The notes beneath the pieces were generated by a model. It searched no databases. It was not told the DNA's origin and worked only from the letters and a program-made list of their open reading frames with translations. A stretch of DNA of 64,000 bases. Origin: Neorhizobium alkalisoli (GTDB lineage: Bacteria > Pseudomonadota > Alphaproteobacteria > Rhizobiales > Rhizobiaceae). Below, piece by piece: positions 8,103-16,286 of the stretch. Both the position numbers and the translations under genes were made by a program. The DNA is taken from positions 1-64,000 of the forward strand of contig NZ_PVBN01000009.1 in assembly GCF_002968635.1 (NCBI RefSeq), written 5' to 3'. Position 1 is the first letter of the stretch; every line of letters begins with the position of its first letter.

Positions 8103-9148
8103 CGTAGCCCCTTCAGGTAAGCCGCGATCCGTTCGACATCCGCATCCGCCAGCATGGAGAAATGAGGCATCCGGACCTCCGGCTTGACCCCGTCCGGGAA
8201 ACGGATGAACCGCGCGATATGTTCGGCCGTATTGGCGAGTGTGCCGGCGCCGACGCTGCCGCGCTCCCCGAAGCCCGTGAGGTCGGGACCGATCGTGCCG
8301 CGCGCTTCCGTGCCTGAGATCGCATGGCAGGCGGCGCAGCCGTGTCTGAGAAAAAGCGCCAGGCCCTCCGCGTCCCCGGCTCCCGAGGATGTTTTCCGCG
8401 CCGAAAGCCAGGCCTCGTAATCCTGCCTCTCCATGACATGCACCGTGAAGGCCATCAGCGCGTGGGACGGGCCACAGAATTCGGCACAGACCCCGCGATA
8501 GGTCCCCGGCTTCCCGGCGACAAGCGTCAACCGGTTTTCACGCCCCGGAATCATGTCCATCTTGCCTCCGAGAACAGGAATCCAGAAGGAATGTATGACA
8601 TCCGGGGACTTGAGCAGGAAGGCCACCCGCTCGCCGACGGGGATGCGCACCTCATTTGCCGTTTCGAAGACCGGCTTGCCGTCTTCGCCAAGATACCGGA
8701 CCCGCCACCAGAATTGCTCGCCGGTTACTTCGATACGACGCATGCCGCGTGCATCGTCCTGAAACCAGGGCCGCATGGCCGGCATCAGCCAGACGCCATA
8801 GCCAAGAAGTGCAGCAAGCACGACGGTCGGGAAAACGGCTCCACCCCACAGGATCAGCCGACCCGCCGTCTTCGTCGAGTGGACCTTCCTCTTGCGCACG
8901 GCGTAGAAGAACAGACCGACGACGCCGGACCAGATGACGACCCCGCCGATCAGCATCGTGTAGAAGAGCGTCGCGACGCCCGCCGCCTCCGGCCCCGCCG
9001 GATCGAGCACCGACTGCACCCCCGAGCAGGATGCCAGCAGAGGAAAGACGAGAAGGAGGAGATAATCGTGGCGGCAGATGCCGTTGTGGCCCGGGCGTGG
9101 TCCTGATCGAATTGGCTGGCCGGAGGCAGCCAAGCGGTCATCATTCAT
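8099..9148 (-). CDS. coxB: Cytochrome c oxidase subunit II with C-terminal cytochrome c domain
   Basis: Receives electrons into the dinuclear CuA centre and passes them to subunit I. The 349-residue protein has a lipoprotein-like segment (LLLLVFPLLASC), two membrane helices, the cupredoxin domain with CuA motif CAEFCGPSHALM, and a C-terminal cytochrome c domain with CAACH and a distal Met region (RMPHFSM). A fused haem domain marks caa3-type oxidases. I chose the ATG at 9148; the n-region before the lipobox is long, so the start is not certain, but longer versions would cross the promoter at 9202-9226. It is the first gene of a five-gene operon. Confidence 0.88.
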   Translation of the reverse strand: MNDDRLAASGQPIRSGPRPGHNGICRHDYLLLLVFPLLASCSGVQSVLDPAGPEAAGVATLFYTMLIGGVVIWSGVVGLFFYAVRKRKVHSTKTAGRLILWGGAVFPTVVLAALLGYGVWLMPAMRPWFQDDARGMRRIEVTGEQFWWRVRYLGEDGKPVFETANEVRIPVGERVAFLLKSPDVIHSFWIPVLGGKMDMIPGRENRLTLVAGKPGTYRGVCAEFCGPSHALMAFTVHVMERQDYEAWLSARKTSSGAGDAEGLALFLRHGCAACHAISGTEARGTIGPDLTGFGERGSVGAGTLANTAEHIARFIRFPDGVKPEVRMPHFSMLADADVERIAAYLKGLR

Positions 9149-9201
9149 TCGGCCAACACCTGGCAAGTGTTTTGCGGCAGCGCCGCGAACATCCGGCCGA
9201 A

Positions 9202-9226
9202 AACGCGGTATGCCGAGTTTTGTTCC
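9202..9226 (-). promoter_or_regulatory. EcfG/RpoE2-type promoter of the oxidase operon
   Basis: On the minus strand GGAAC (9226-9222), 17 nt, GTT (9204-9202), with C before GTT, so it fits GGAAC-N16-CGTT exactly. Transcription would start about 45 nt before coxB. It is back to back with a second such promoter at 9268-9292. Confidence 0.72.
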
Positions 9227-9267
9227 AAGCCCCTCGATAACTTTACGTAACGCTCTGAGAAAAACTT

Positions 9268-9292
9268 GGAACGATTCCCGACCGCATGGGTT
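9268..9292 (+). promoter_or_regulatory. EcfG/RpoE2-type promoter of the 66-aa/pfpI operon
   Basis: GGAAC (9268-9272), 17 nt, GTT (9290-9292), with G in place of C at the first -10 position. Transcription would start about 45 nt before the ATG at 9345. Confidence 0.68.
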
Positions 9293-9344
9293 TGCCATTC
9301 GTGAGAGGGCAGAATGCCCTTGCTTCGCGACGGGAGAAATGAAC

Positions 9345-9545
9345 ATGCGACACTTTTTCAAAATGCTTCGGAACAGGCTTACCGGACTCCAGCACGAGAA
9401 GAAGACATTTGCTGTGGCACATCCCGAGGAACTTCAGGTGGTTGTGCCAGAAGCGGTGATCCTGCCTCTACCGAAGTCGCCCCGCGACGAAATCAGCGTT
9501 CCGGCCTCCATCAACGGCCGCGACCTCTCCACCGGCAGATTGTAA
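9345..9545 (+). CDS. Hypothetical 66-residue protein, first gene of a stress operon
   Basis: A small basic-to-acidic protein (MRHFFKMLRNRLTGLQHEKK...) with no recognised domain. GGGAG lies about 8 nt before the ATG at 9345; an in-frame ATG two codons earlier (9339) is too close to that site. It is followed 32 bp later by the PfpI-family gene, with no terminator between, and is preceded by a general-stress promoter. Function unknown. Confidence 0.6.
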   Translation: MRHFFKMLRNRLTGLQHEKKTFAVAHPEELQVVVPEAVILPLPKSPRDEISVPASINGRDLSTGRL

Positions 9546-9577
9546 GCCGCCCCAACGAAACTCGTAAGGAGTAACGA

Positions 9578-10138
9578 ATGACCGCTATCGATTCCGCTTC
9601 CATCCTTATTCTCGCCACCGACGGCTACGAACGGTCGGAACTGCGCGTTCCCCTGGAGGAGTTGAAAAAGCGCGGCGCCAACGTCAAGATCGCATCGATC
9701 AAGATGGGCGAAATCAAAAGCTGGGACGAAAAGGACTGGGGCGATACCGTGTCGGTCGATCTCGAGGCGAAGGACGTGAAGGCCGAGGAATTCGACGCTC
9801 TCGTCTTGCCCGGCGGCCAGATCAATCCCGATCTTCTCCGCGTCAATGAGGAAGCCGTGAAGGTGGTGCGCGACTTCGTGAAGAGCGGCAAGCCGGTTGC
9901 CGCGATCTGCCATGGCCCCTGGCTGCTGGTGGAGGCGGATGCGCTTCGCGGCCGCCAGGCGACATCCTATCATTCCATCCGCACCGACATCAGAAATGCC
10001 GGCGCGTCATGGAAGGACGAGGCGGTCGTCGTCGACAACGGTATCATCACCTCTCGGTCCCCAAAGGATCTTCCCCAGTTCATCGACAAGATTGTCGAGG
10101 AAGTCCAGGAAGGCCCCCACGATCGCCGCGCGGCCTGA
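9578..10138 (+). CDS. PfpI/DJ-1 family protein (YhbO-like stress hydrolase)
   Basis: A 186-residue cytoplasmic protein of the DJ-1/PfpI superfamily. The nucleophile elbow is visible as AICHGPWLL (Cys-His), with an upstream acidic residue in the DALVLPGGQ region. Relatives are described as deglycase/glyoxalase-type or chaperone-like stress proteins; which activity applies here is not decided by sequence. AAGGAG precedes the ATG. It is the second gene behind the EcfG-type promoter at 9268-9292 and converges on topoisomerase IB with a 2-bp gap. Confidence 0.88.
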   Translation: MTAIDSASILILATDGYERSELRVPLEELKKRGANVKIASIKMGEIKSWDEKDWGDTVSVDLEAKDVKAEEFDALVLPGGQINPDLLRVNEEAVKVVRDFVKSGKPVAAICHGPWLLVEADALRGRQATSYHSIRTDIRNAGASWKDEAVVVDNGIITSRSPKDLPQFIDKIVEEVQEGPHDRRAA

Positions 10139-10140
10139 TC

Positions 10141-11247
10141 TTAAGCCAATTCTGCAACGGCCGCCCGCAGTGCTTCGCGGGCGGTCATTGGCGGGTTCTC
10201 CCGGGAAGCCTCTCTCAGAAATGTCACCAGACGGTACTCGCTCGCCCTCAAGCCTCTCGGTCCATTCATGACCGTCTTATCCCTCATGACCTTTTCCAGC
10301 AGCGCCGGGTTTTCAGAAAGCCCCAGAATGCTCGGATGGATATAGCTGGAGCGGCAAACCGCAGGCGTATTGTGCAAGGCGTCCGACGCCGCCTGCGCCA
10401 TCATTTTTATCTTCGGAGGCTTTCCTTCCGCTTCCATGAAATCCCACGCAGCATTGAAGGCGGCAAGACTCCCTCCCCAGGTGCGGAACGTCTTTGCCGA
10501 CACGGGAAAACCGGCCGCCTTGGCAAGGTAGGCGTTCAACCGGCCCGAATCCACCGGATGCGGCACACCCTGTTCATCCGGCCAAGAGAAGAGCTGCCGT
10601 CCGGGCAGATCCGCTATTTCTTCGAGGATTCGCTGCAGGCGCGGATGCTTCAGGGTATGCCGCACCCTCTTTCCGCCCTTGGCTGTGAAGCGCAGGAGGA
10701 TCGCGTCGTCGGAGAGTGTCATATGGCGCTTCAAGAGGGTCGTTGCGCCGTAGGTCCTGTTCTCTTTTGCATAGGCGCGGTTTCCCACCCGCAGATGCGT
10801 CGCATCCAAGAGTGCGACCAGCGCAGCAATCACCGCATCGCTCTTATCAAGACCAAGCGCCAGATCCCGTTTCGCTCGGCTTCGAATCCGCGGCAGCGCC
10901 TCGCCGAACCTCAAGAGCTGGTCGAACTTCCGCTCGCTGCGGAAATTCTGCCAGTCGGGATGATATCGGTATTGCTTGCGACCCCGGGAGTCATAGCCGG
11001 TTGCCTGCAGGTGGCCGCGAGGATCCAGGCAGATCCAGACATTCTCATAGGCCGGCGGCAGCCCGAGTGCTGCTATCCTTTGCTGCTCCCGCTTGTCCGC
11101 CAGCAGCGCCCCATCGGGCAGGCGGTAGCAGAATCCCTTGCCGCGCCGAAGCCTGCGAATGCCCGGTTCCGTATCGCTGACATAGGTGAGGCCGATGGTG
11201 TGAAGGGTATCCTGATCGATGTCGATCGTGATGAGAGTCGCGTCCAT
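10141..11247 (-). CDS. DNA topoisomerase IB (poxvirus-like)
   Basis: Relaxes supercoils by transient single-strand cleavage through a 3'-phosphotyrosine. The 368-residue protein shows the family's catalytic set in order: an Arg in HLRVGNRAYAKEN, Lys in FTAKGGKRV, Arg in KTFRTWGG and the nucleophile Tyr in SSYIHPSIL near the C-terminus. Length fits bacterial TopIB. The ATG at 11247 follows the -10 element of a GGAAC-N17-GTT promoter by only 9 nt, so the mRNA is probably leaderless or nearly so. General-stress induction would fit a role in DNA maintenance. Confidence 0.9.
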   Translation of the reverse strand: MDATLITIDIDQDTLHTIGLTYVSDTEPGIRRLRRGKGFCYRLPDGALLADKREQQRIAALGLPPAYENVWICLDPRGHLQATGYDSRGRKQYRYHPDWQNFRSERKFDQLLRFGEALPRIRSRAKRDLALGLDKSDAVIAALVALLDATHLRVGNRAYAKENRTYGATTLLKRHMTLSDDAILLRFTAKGGKRVRHTLKHPRLQRILEEIADLPGRQLFSWPDEQGVPHPVDSGRLNAYLAKAAGFPVSAKTFRTWGGSLAAFNAAWDFMEAEGKPPKIKMMAQAASDALHNTPAVCRSSYIHPSILGLSENPALLEKVMRDKTVMNGPRGLRASEYRLVTFLREASRENPPMTAREALRAAVAELA

Positions 11248-11256
11248 GGCCGTTTT

Positions 11257-11281
11257 AACGACAAAGCAACACCTTCGTTCC
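11257..11281 (-). promoter_or_regulatory. EcfG/RpoE2-type promoter of topoisomerase IB
   Basis: On the minus strand GGAAC (11281-11277), 17 nt, GTT (11259-11257), the -10 reading CGTT. It occupies the 43-bp gap between topoisomerase IB and the histidine kinase. The predicted start of transcription (about 11248-11250) nearly coincides with the start codon. Confidence 0.75.
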
Positions 11282-11290
11282 GGCCCGCAG

Positions 11291-12991
11291 CTAAATCGCT
11301 ATGTCCTTCAGGTCGTCGGCGCCCTCGCCCCGCTCGAAAGCAGCGCGCGGCGCGGTCAACCTCCAGCAAAGCCCCTGCGGATTGAAATCGATCTCGACCT
11401 GCCCGCCAAAAGCCGCCGCCGCGTGACGCTTGACGATGGTGGTGCCGAAGCCTGTGCGTGACGGCGCATGAACCAGAGGCCCGTCCTTTTCCTCCCATAC
11501 CAGGCGGAGCTTCACCTCGTCGGCTTCGTCCTCGAGCAGGTCCTTCCAGGCGATCCGCACCTTGCCGTGCGGCGTCGAAAGCGCACCATATTTCACGGAA
11601 TTCGTCGCGAGCTCATGGAGGATGAGGCCCAGATTCTGCACGGCTTCGGCCTTGAGGGTGAAATTCTCTCCCTGAACTTCGACCCGTTCGGCAACGTCGC
11701 CGAAGGTGCTCATATGAATTTCGACCACCCGGCGGATCGAGACCCCCGACCACTGCTCTTTCGCGAGCGCTTCGATGGACTTGCCAAGCCCCTGCAGACG
11801 ACCGCTGATGGCCTTCTGGAACTCGTCCATGGTGGTGTCCTGCCGCGCCAGCTGGCGCATCATGGCCTGCACCAGAGTGAGGATGTTCTTCGTGCGATGC
11901 ACGAGTTCATGCAGGATCAGATGGATGCGATCCTCCGCCTCGCTACGGTCGAAGGACGCATTCGACAGCGCCACCGCCACCTGATTGGCTTCCCGGATTT
12001 TGGTTTCGACGGGGGAAACGATCTCGCCCCTGCCCATGCGCTCAGCCATTTGCGCAAGCTGGCGGATGGGAATCCGAAGCTGACGCCCGACGAGCCAGGC
12101 GATCAGCATGGCGACCGCGAGAAAGACCGCGCCGCCCCCGATCAACTGCCGCCATGTGGTGAGAATGCTTGCCTGCGCCGTATCGATCGGGCCCCAGACG
12201 ACCGCCTTCCAGGTCCAGCCGGTGATCTGCGAATAACCGTATATCTGCCTGCGATCGCCGCTCATGTCCTCGATCGTCCCCTTGAAGCCCGTCATCAGCT
12301 TCAGGGTGTGGGCCGGAAAAGCAGAGCCCGAGGCGAATGTATCCGCCCCGACGGACGTAACCACATTACCCATGCCGTCGACGATGGCGACGGACCAGCC
12401 CGCGGCAAGCCCTTCCGCCGAAACGAGCTTCTGCAGATCCTCGGCATTCTGGGTGATGATCATCGCTGCGCCGGCAGCAGAAACCTCCTTGGGCAGGGGC
12501 ATCGTTATGTTGAACACATGCTTGCCGCTGGTTGCCCCGTAGAAGACACTGGACGCCTCTGTCACACCATTGCGCAACACCGACTGAAATTCGGACAGGT
12601 TCGACACCTTGGAGAGCGGCGTTCCGAAAGGCACACGTGTATTGAGCTTCTGCTGACCATCGGAATCGACCACCAGCACATAGAGCGAATTCGAGCGCAG
12701 ACTGTTCTGCGTCCTGTTGTGGAATGCCTTCAGATCCCCGTTTTTGAGTTCCGGCGACGTCACGAGGATCCGCAGCGTCGTTGCCATGTCCTGCAATTCA
12801 CGGTCGACGGAGCGGGCAATAAGCTGCGCGTCCTCGGCCGTCTCGTTGGCAAGAATCGCGCGCTCGTTCGACTCGAGTTCCGTCATCAGATAACCGACGA
12901 AAATCAGCAGGGGCAAAGCCACGCCGGCTGCAAGCGCAACCAGGTACGCGCCGATGGGCGCAATCGGGAAAAACCGCGAAATCTTCAACAT
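11291..12991 (-). CDS. HWE-family sensor histidine kinase with periplasmic sensor and HAMP
   Basis: A 566-residue membrane kinase: TM1 (about 15-36), a large periplasmic double-Cache-like sensor (37-280), TM2 (about 285-303), HAMP, then an HWE kinase core. The phosphoacceptor is in HELVHRTKNIL (His365); the N-box is HELATNSVKYGALS; the signature Trp-x-Glu is in LVWEEKDGP; the G-box region is RTGFGTTIVKRHAAAAFGG. HWE kinases are abundant in rhizobia and several feed the PhyR/EcfG stress pathway, so this one may act upstream of the many EcfG-type promoters here. That link is inference. No response regulator is adjacent, and no GGAAC promoter precedes it. Confidence 0.88.
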   Translation of the reverse strand: MLKISRFFPIAPIGAYLVALAAGVALPLLIFVGYLMTELESNERAILANETAEDAQLIARSVDRELQDMATTLRILVTSPELKNGDLKAFHNRTQNSLRSNSLYVLVVDSDGQQKLNTRVPFGTPLSKVSNLSEFQSVLRNGVTEASSVFYGATSGKHVFNITMPLPKEVSAAGAAMIITQNAEDLQKLVSAEGLAAGWSVAIVDGMGNVVTSVGADTFASGSAFPAHTLKLMTGFKGTIEDMSGDRRQIYGYSQITGWTWKAVVWGPIDTAQASILTTWRQLIGGGAVFLAVAMLIAWLVGRQLRIPIRQLAQMAERMGRGEIVSPVETKIREANQVAVALSNASFDRSEAEDRIHLILHELVHRTKNILTLVQAMMRQLARQDTTMDEFQKAISGRLQGLGKSIEALAKEQWSGVSIRRVVEIHMSTFGDVAERVEVQGENFTLKAEAVQNLGLILHELATNSVKYGALSTPHGKVRIAWKDLLEDEADEVKLRLVWEEKDGPLVHAPSRTGFGTTIVKRHAAAAFGGQVEIDFNPQGLCWRLTAPRAAFERGEGADDLKDIAI

Positions 12992-13186
12992 TTCCTGGAG
13001 TTAGCCCGAAAAGACAGCGCACGTGCCGTGCCGCCCGCCCGCATGTTCATTCATATATCCGCCATTTACTAATATAAGTAACGCACGACTTCTAACTGGT
13101 TTTGAACGTCGGGCCAAGGATTGATTGCGGACAATATGTCTCTGCCGCGAGGGCTCGCCCAAGGGTTTTATCAGGGATCTGGAGGA

Positions 13187-13212
13187 CTGGACCTCTCCGC
13201 AAAGCGGTCCAG
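13187..13212 (-). terminator. Hairpin downstream of the BON-domain gene
   Basis: CTGGACC (13187-13193) pairs with GGTCCAG (13206-13212) 19 bp past the stop of the BON gene. There is no T run, so termination strength is uncertain. The rest of 12992-13231 holds an AT-rich patch around 13070 (TTACT...AGTAA), possibly the promoter region of the histidine kinase; I see no gene there. Confidence 0.35.
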
Positions 13213-13231
13213 TGGCGTCCGCTGAATCGGG

Positions 13232-14059
13232 TCAGATGGTCGTGGATCCCGTCAATGTGTCGGTCGGAGCGTTGTTAACGCGCAGGTTGTTCTGCACATG
13301 CCGGACACCCGAGACACTGTCCACCAGATCCTCCGCCCGGCGTTTGTCCCAGCGGCTCGAAACGAAGCCGTCGAGGGTGACTTCGGCGCTTTTCACCGTG
13401 ACGGAGATGTTCGATGCATCCAGTACCGGATCGTCGCTCAGCCGATCGTTGACGTCCTCCTCGATCCTGCTGTCGGAACGCTGATAACCCTTCGGCCCCT
13501 TGCCGCGGTGTTCATCCATTGCGCGACGCTGTTCGGCCTCCTCGTCCCCGAACCAGGAAGCGACCTCGTCGCCCGCCCGTTCCATGAAGCCACGTTTGCG
13601 GCCATGGCCCTCTTCCTCGCGGAACCGGTGCTCCTGACCGTGGCCGGACCGACTCTCGCCGCCGTAACCATAGTCCGAACCGTAGCGCTCGCCGTAGGCC
13701 TGGTTCACGCGACCGTGGCCGGGCTCATAGCTGAATGAAGACGGCCTGCCCCGATAGGATTCGCGCGCCCAAATCCGCGAGCGGTCCGTATCGCCGTAGC
13801 CCGACTCATAGCCGTAGTCGTCGGTGGCCCATTGATCGGCCCGACCGTAGCGGGAGAAGCGCGAGCGATCGCCATCTTCCCGGCCATACTCGCGGTCTCC
13901 GGAAAAATTGTCGCCGCTTTGCTGATTGTCGCCAAAGCCGCGCACATAACCGGTGTCTCCCGGGCGGTAGTCACCGGAGGGTTCGCGGGGAAAATCACGT
14001 TCGCTGCGCATCCGGTCGTTTCGATACCGGCCGGACTGGGAATAGTTTCCGTTTGCCAT
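13232..14059 (-). CDS. BON-domain protein with long Gly/Tyr/Arg/Asp-rich N-terminus
   Basis: 275 residues. The first 170 are low-complexity, rich in Gly, Tyr, Arg, Ser and Asp, and probably disordered. The sequence EVASWFGDEEAEQRRAMDEH is a hallmark segment of this rhizobial protein group, and the C-terminal 70 residues are a BON domain (SDSRIEEDVNDRLSDDPVLDAS and following). BON domains are linked to membrane or periplasmic stress proteins, but no signal peptide is visible here. The ATG at 14059 has GGAG about 8 nt upstream; upstream in-frame codons cross the promoter and are unlikely to be translated. Confidence 0.85.
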   Translation of the reverse strand: MANGNYSQSGRYRNDRMRSERDFPREPSGDYRPGDTGYVRGFGDNQQSGDNFSGDREYGREDGDRSRFSRYGRADQWATDDYGYESGYGDTDRSRIWARESYRGRPSSFSYEPGHGRVNQAYGERYGSDYGYGGESRSGHGQEHRFREEEGHGRKRGFMERAGDEVASWFGDEEAEQRRAMDEHRGKGPKGYQRSDSRIEEDVNDRLSDDPVLDASNISVTVKSAEVTLDGFVSSRWDKRRAEDLVDSVSGVRHVQNNLRVNNAPTDTLTGSTTI

Positions 14060-14113
14060 TGTCTGTCTCCTCGACCTAGTGGATTGGTTCCGTACCGGAC
14101 GGAACACAAACAC

Positions 14114-14138
14114 AACCCGGCCTCCCCCGGATTGTTCC
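14114..14138 (-). promoter_or_regulatory. EcfG/RpoE2-type promoter of the BON-domain gene
   Basis: On the minus strand GGAAC (14138-14134), 17 nt, GTT (14116-14114), with G for C at the first -10 position. It leaves a leader of about 45 nt before the ATG at 14059. Confidence 0.68.
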
Positions 14139-14280
14139 GGGTTTTCGAAGAGCTTCAGGGATTGAGCGCGGAAGACGACAACGGCGCGGCCTCGACGAAA
14201 ACAGCTCCATGAGGAGCTGTGATCCATTGACCGCTTGAGGCAAGAATTCGGCTCACGCGGAGTGCCACGACGGACGTGCG

Positions 14281-15387
14281 TTAGCCGATGCGGCTGCCGC
14301 TCTCGGGATCGAAGACGACGGCCTTGTCCAGGTTGAAGGAGAAGGGAAACTTCTCGCCGAGCCTCACCTGCACGTCGGAACGGGTGCGGGCGGTAAAACT
14401 CGCGCCGTCCAGCTTGCCGGTCACGAATGTATCCGAACCGGTCGGCTCGACCATGATGACGTCGGCGGCGATCTGGGCCGTGGCGCGAGCGTCAGGGTCC
14501 ACCAGACCGGCGTCGGTGATCGTCTCCGGACGCAGGCCGAGAATGACATCCTTGCCCTCAGGGAGAATTGTCGTGACCGACGGCGGCATGGTGACCTGGA
14601 CGCCTTCGTTGCCAAACAGCGAAATGCTTTGCGCCCCGCCGGCGGACACGACCTTGCCCTTCAGCATGTTCATTGCCGGCGAGCCCATGAAGTCGGCGAC
14701 GAACAGGTTGGCCGGGTGATTGTAGATCTCCGCCGGCGTACCGACCTGCTGCACCATGCCTTCCTTGAGAACGACGATCTTGGTTGCGAGCGTCATCGCC
14801 TCGATCTGGTCGTGGGTAACATAGACGATGGTCGCGTTGGTGTTCTGATGCAGGGCCTTGATCTCGGCACGCACCTCGACGCGAAGCTTCGCATCCAGGT
14901 TCGAGAGCGGCTCGTCGAACAGGAACACGCGCGGCTGGCGCACCAGCGCACGGCCCATGGCGACGCGTTGGCGCTGACCGCCGGAAAGCTGGCTCGGGCG
15001 GCGCTTCAGAAGGTGTTCGATCTGCAGGGTCTTGGCGACCTGCTTAACCGCGGCCTCGCGCTGAGCCTTCTCGACGCCGCGCATTTCCAGCGCGAACGCG
15101 ATGTTCTGTTCCACCGTCATGTTCGGATAGAGCGCGTAGGACTGGAAGACCATGGCGATATCACGCTGCGAGGGATGCAGATCGTTGATCACCTGGCCGT
15201 CGATGACGATATCGCCGGAAGACGGCGGCAGGAGGCCGGCGATGGCATTCAGCAGGGTCGACTTGCCGCAGCCGGAAGGCCCGACGAGAACCAGGAAGCC
15301 GCCCTTTTCAAGATCGATGTTGATACCCTTCAGGATCTCGACATTGCCGATCTTCTTGCGAATGTTCTTGATTTCAAGAAAGCTCAT
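14281..15387 (-). CDS. Sugar ABC transporter ATP-binding protein (MalK/UgpC type)
   Basis: Energises uptake through the two permeases encoded just upstream. The 368-residue protein has Walker A GPSGCGKST, Q-loop, signature LSGGQRQRVAMGRAL, Walker B VFLFDEPLSNLD and the switch His (VTHDQIEAM). A C-terminal TOBE/OB regulatory domain (from about residue 235) is typical of CUT1 ATPases. It is the last gene of the four-gene operon, 17 bp after the second permease. Its length and TOBE domain distinguish it from amino acid ABC ATPases. Confidence 0.92.
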   Translation of the reverse strand: MSFLEIKNIRKKIGNVEILKGINIDLEKGGFLVLVGPSGCGKSTLLNAIAGLLPPSSGDIVIDGQVINDLHPSQRDIAMVFQSYALYPNMTVEQNIAFALEMRGVEKAQREAAVKQVAKTLQIEHLLKRRPSQLSGGQRQRVAMGRALVRQPRVFLFDEPLSNLDAKLRVEVRAEIKALHQNTNATIVYVTHDQIEAMTLATKIVVLKEGMVQQVGTPAEIYNHPANLFVADFMGSPAMNMLKGKVVSAGGAQSISLFGNEGVQVTMPPSVTTILPEGKDVILGLRPETITDAGLVDPDARATAQIAADVIMVEPTGSDTFVTGKLDGASFTARTRSDVQVRLGEKFPFSFNLDKAVVFDPESGSRIG

Positions 15388-15404
15388 TGACGGTTATCCC
15401 TAAG

Positions 15405-16286
15405 TCAGCCCTTGACCGCGCCGGCCATCAGGCCGCGCACGAAGTAGCGTCCGGCGACGATGTAAACGAACAGCGTCGGCAATGCCGCAAACACGGCGGC
15501 AGCCATGTCGACATTGTATTCCTTGACGCCGGTGGAGGAGGAAACGAGGTTGTTGAGCGCCACCGTCATCGGCGAGCCCTCACCGCCGGCGAAAGAAATG
15601 CCGAACAGGAAGTCGTTCCAGATATTGGTGAACTGGTAGATGATCGTGACGACGATGATCGGTCCCGAGCTCGGCAGCAGGATGCGCCAGAAAATACGGA
15701 AGAAGCCGGCGCCGTCGATCATTGCCGCCTTCACCAGCTCGTCCGGGAAAGCTTCGTAATAGTTGCGGAAGAACAGCGTCGTGAAGCCGAGACCATAGAT
15801 CACGTGCACCATGACGAGGCCCGTGGTGGAGTTCGAAAGGCCGAGGAGGCCGAGAAGACGCGCCATCGGAATCAGAACCGCCTGGAACGGAATGAAGCAG
15901 GCGAACAACATCATGCCGAAGACCAGCTTGTGACCCGGAAAACGCCATTTCGTCAGCACGTAACCATTGAGGGCCCCGAGCAGTGTCGAGATCAGGACGG
16001 CCGGAACCACCATCTTGATGGAGTTCCAGAAATACCCCTTGATGCCGACGCAACTGACCCCGATGCAGGCCTCGCCCCAGGCCTTGACCCAGGCGGCGAT
16101 CGACGGGGAGCCCGGGAGGGCCAGCATGTCGCCGCCGCGGATTTCATCGAGCGACTTCAGCGACGTGATCAGCATCACGTAGAGCGGCAGGAGATAGACG
16201 AGTGCGAGCACGATCAGGGCTGCATAGATGAAATAGCGGGCGACGCGGGCCTGGCCGGCGCTGACGGTTTCGTTGGCCGCGCTCAT
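15405..16286 (-). CDS. Sugar ABC transporter permease (MalG type)
   Basis: A 293-residue inner-membrane permease with about six spans and the binding-protein-dependent EAA loop (YEAFPDELVKAAMIDGAGFFRIFWRI), which docks on the ATPase. It overlaps the MalF-type permease gene by 4 nt (16283-16286). MalG-type subunits pair one to one with MalF-type subunits in CUT1 transporters. Substrate specificity cannot be read from it; the neighbouring binding protein suggests glucose or a related hexose. Confidence 0.92.
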   Translation of the reverse strand: MSAANETVSAGQARVARYFIYAALIVLALVYLLPLYVMLITSLKSLDEIRGGDMLALPGSPSIAAWVKAWGEACIGVSCVGIKGYFWNSIKMVVPAVLISTLLGALNGYVLTKWRFPGHKLVFGMMLFACFIPFQAVLIPMARLLGLLGLSNSTTGLVMVHVIYGLGFTTLFFRNYYEAFPDELVKAAMIDGAGFFRIFWRILLPSSGPIIVVTIIYQFTNIWNDFLFGISFAGGEGSPMTVALNNLVSSSTGVKEYNVDMAAAVFAALPTLFVYIVAGRYFVRGLMAGAVKG

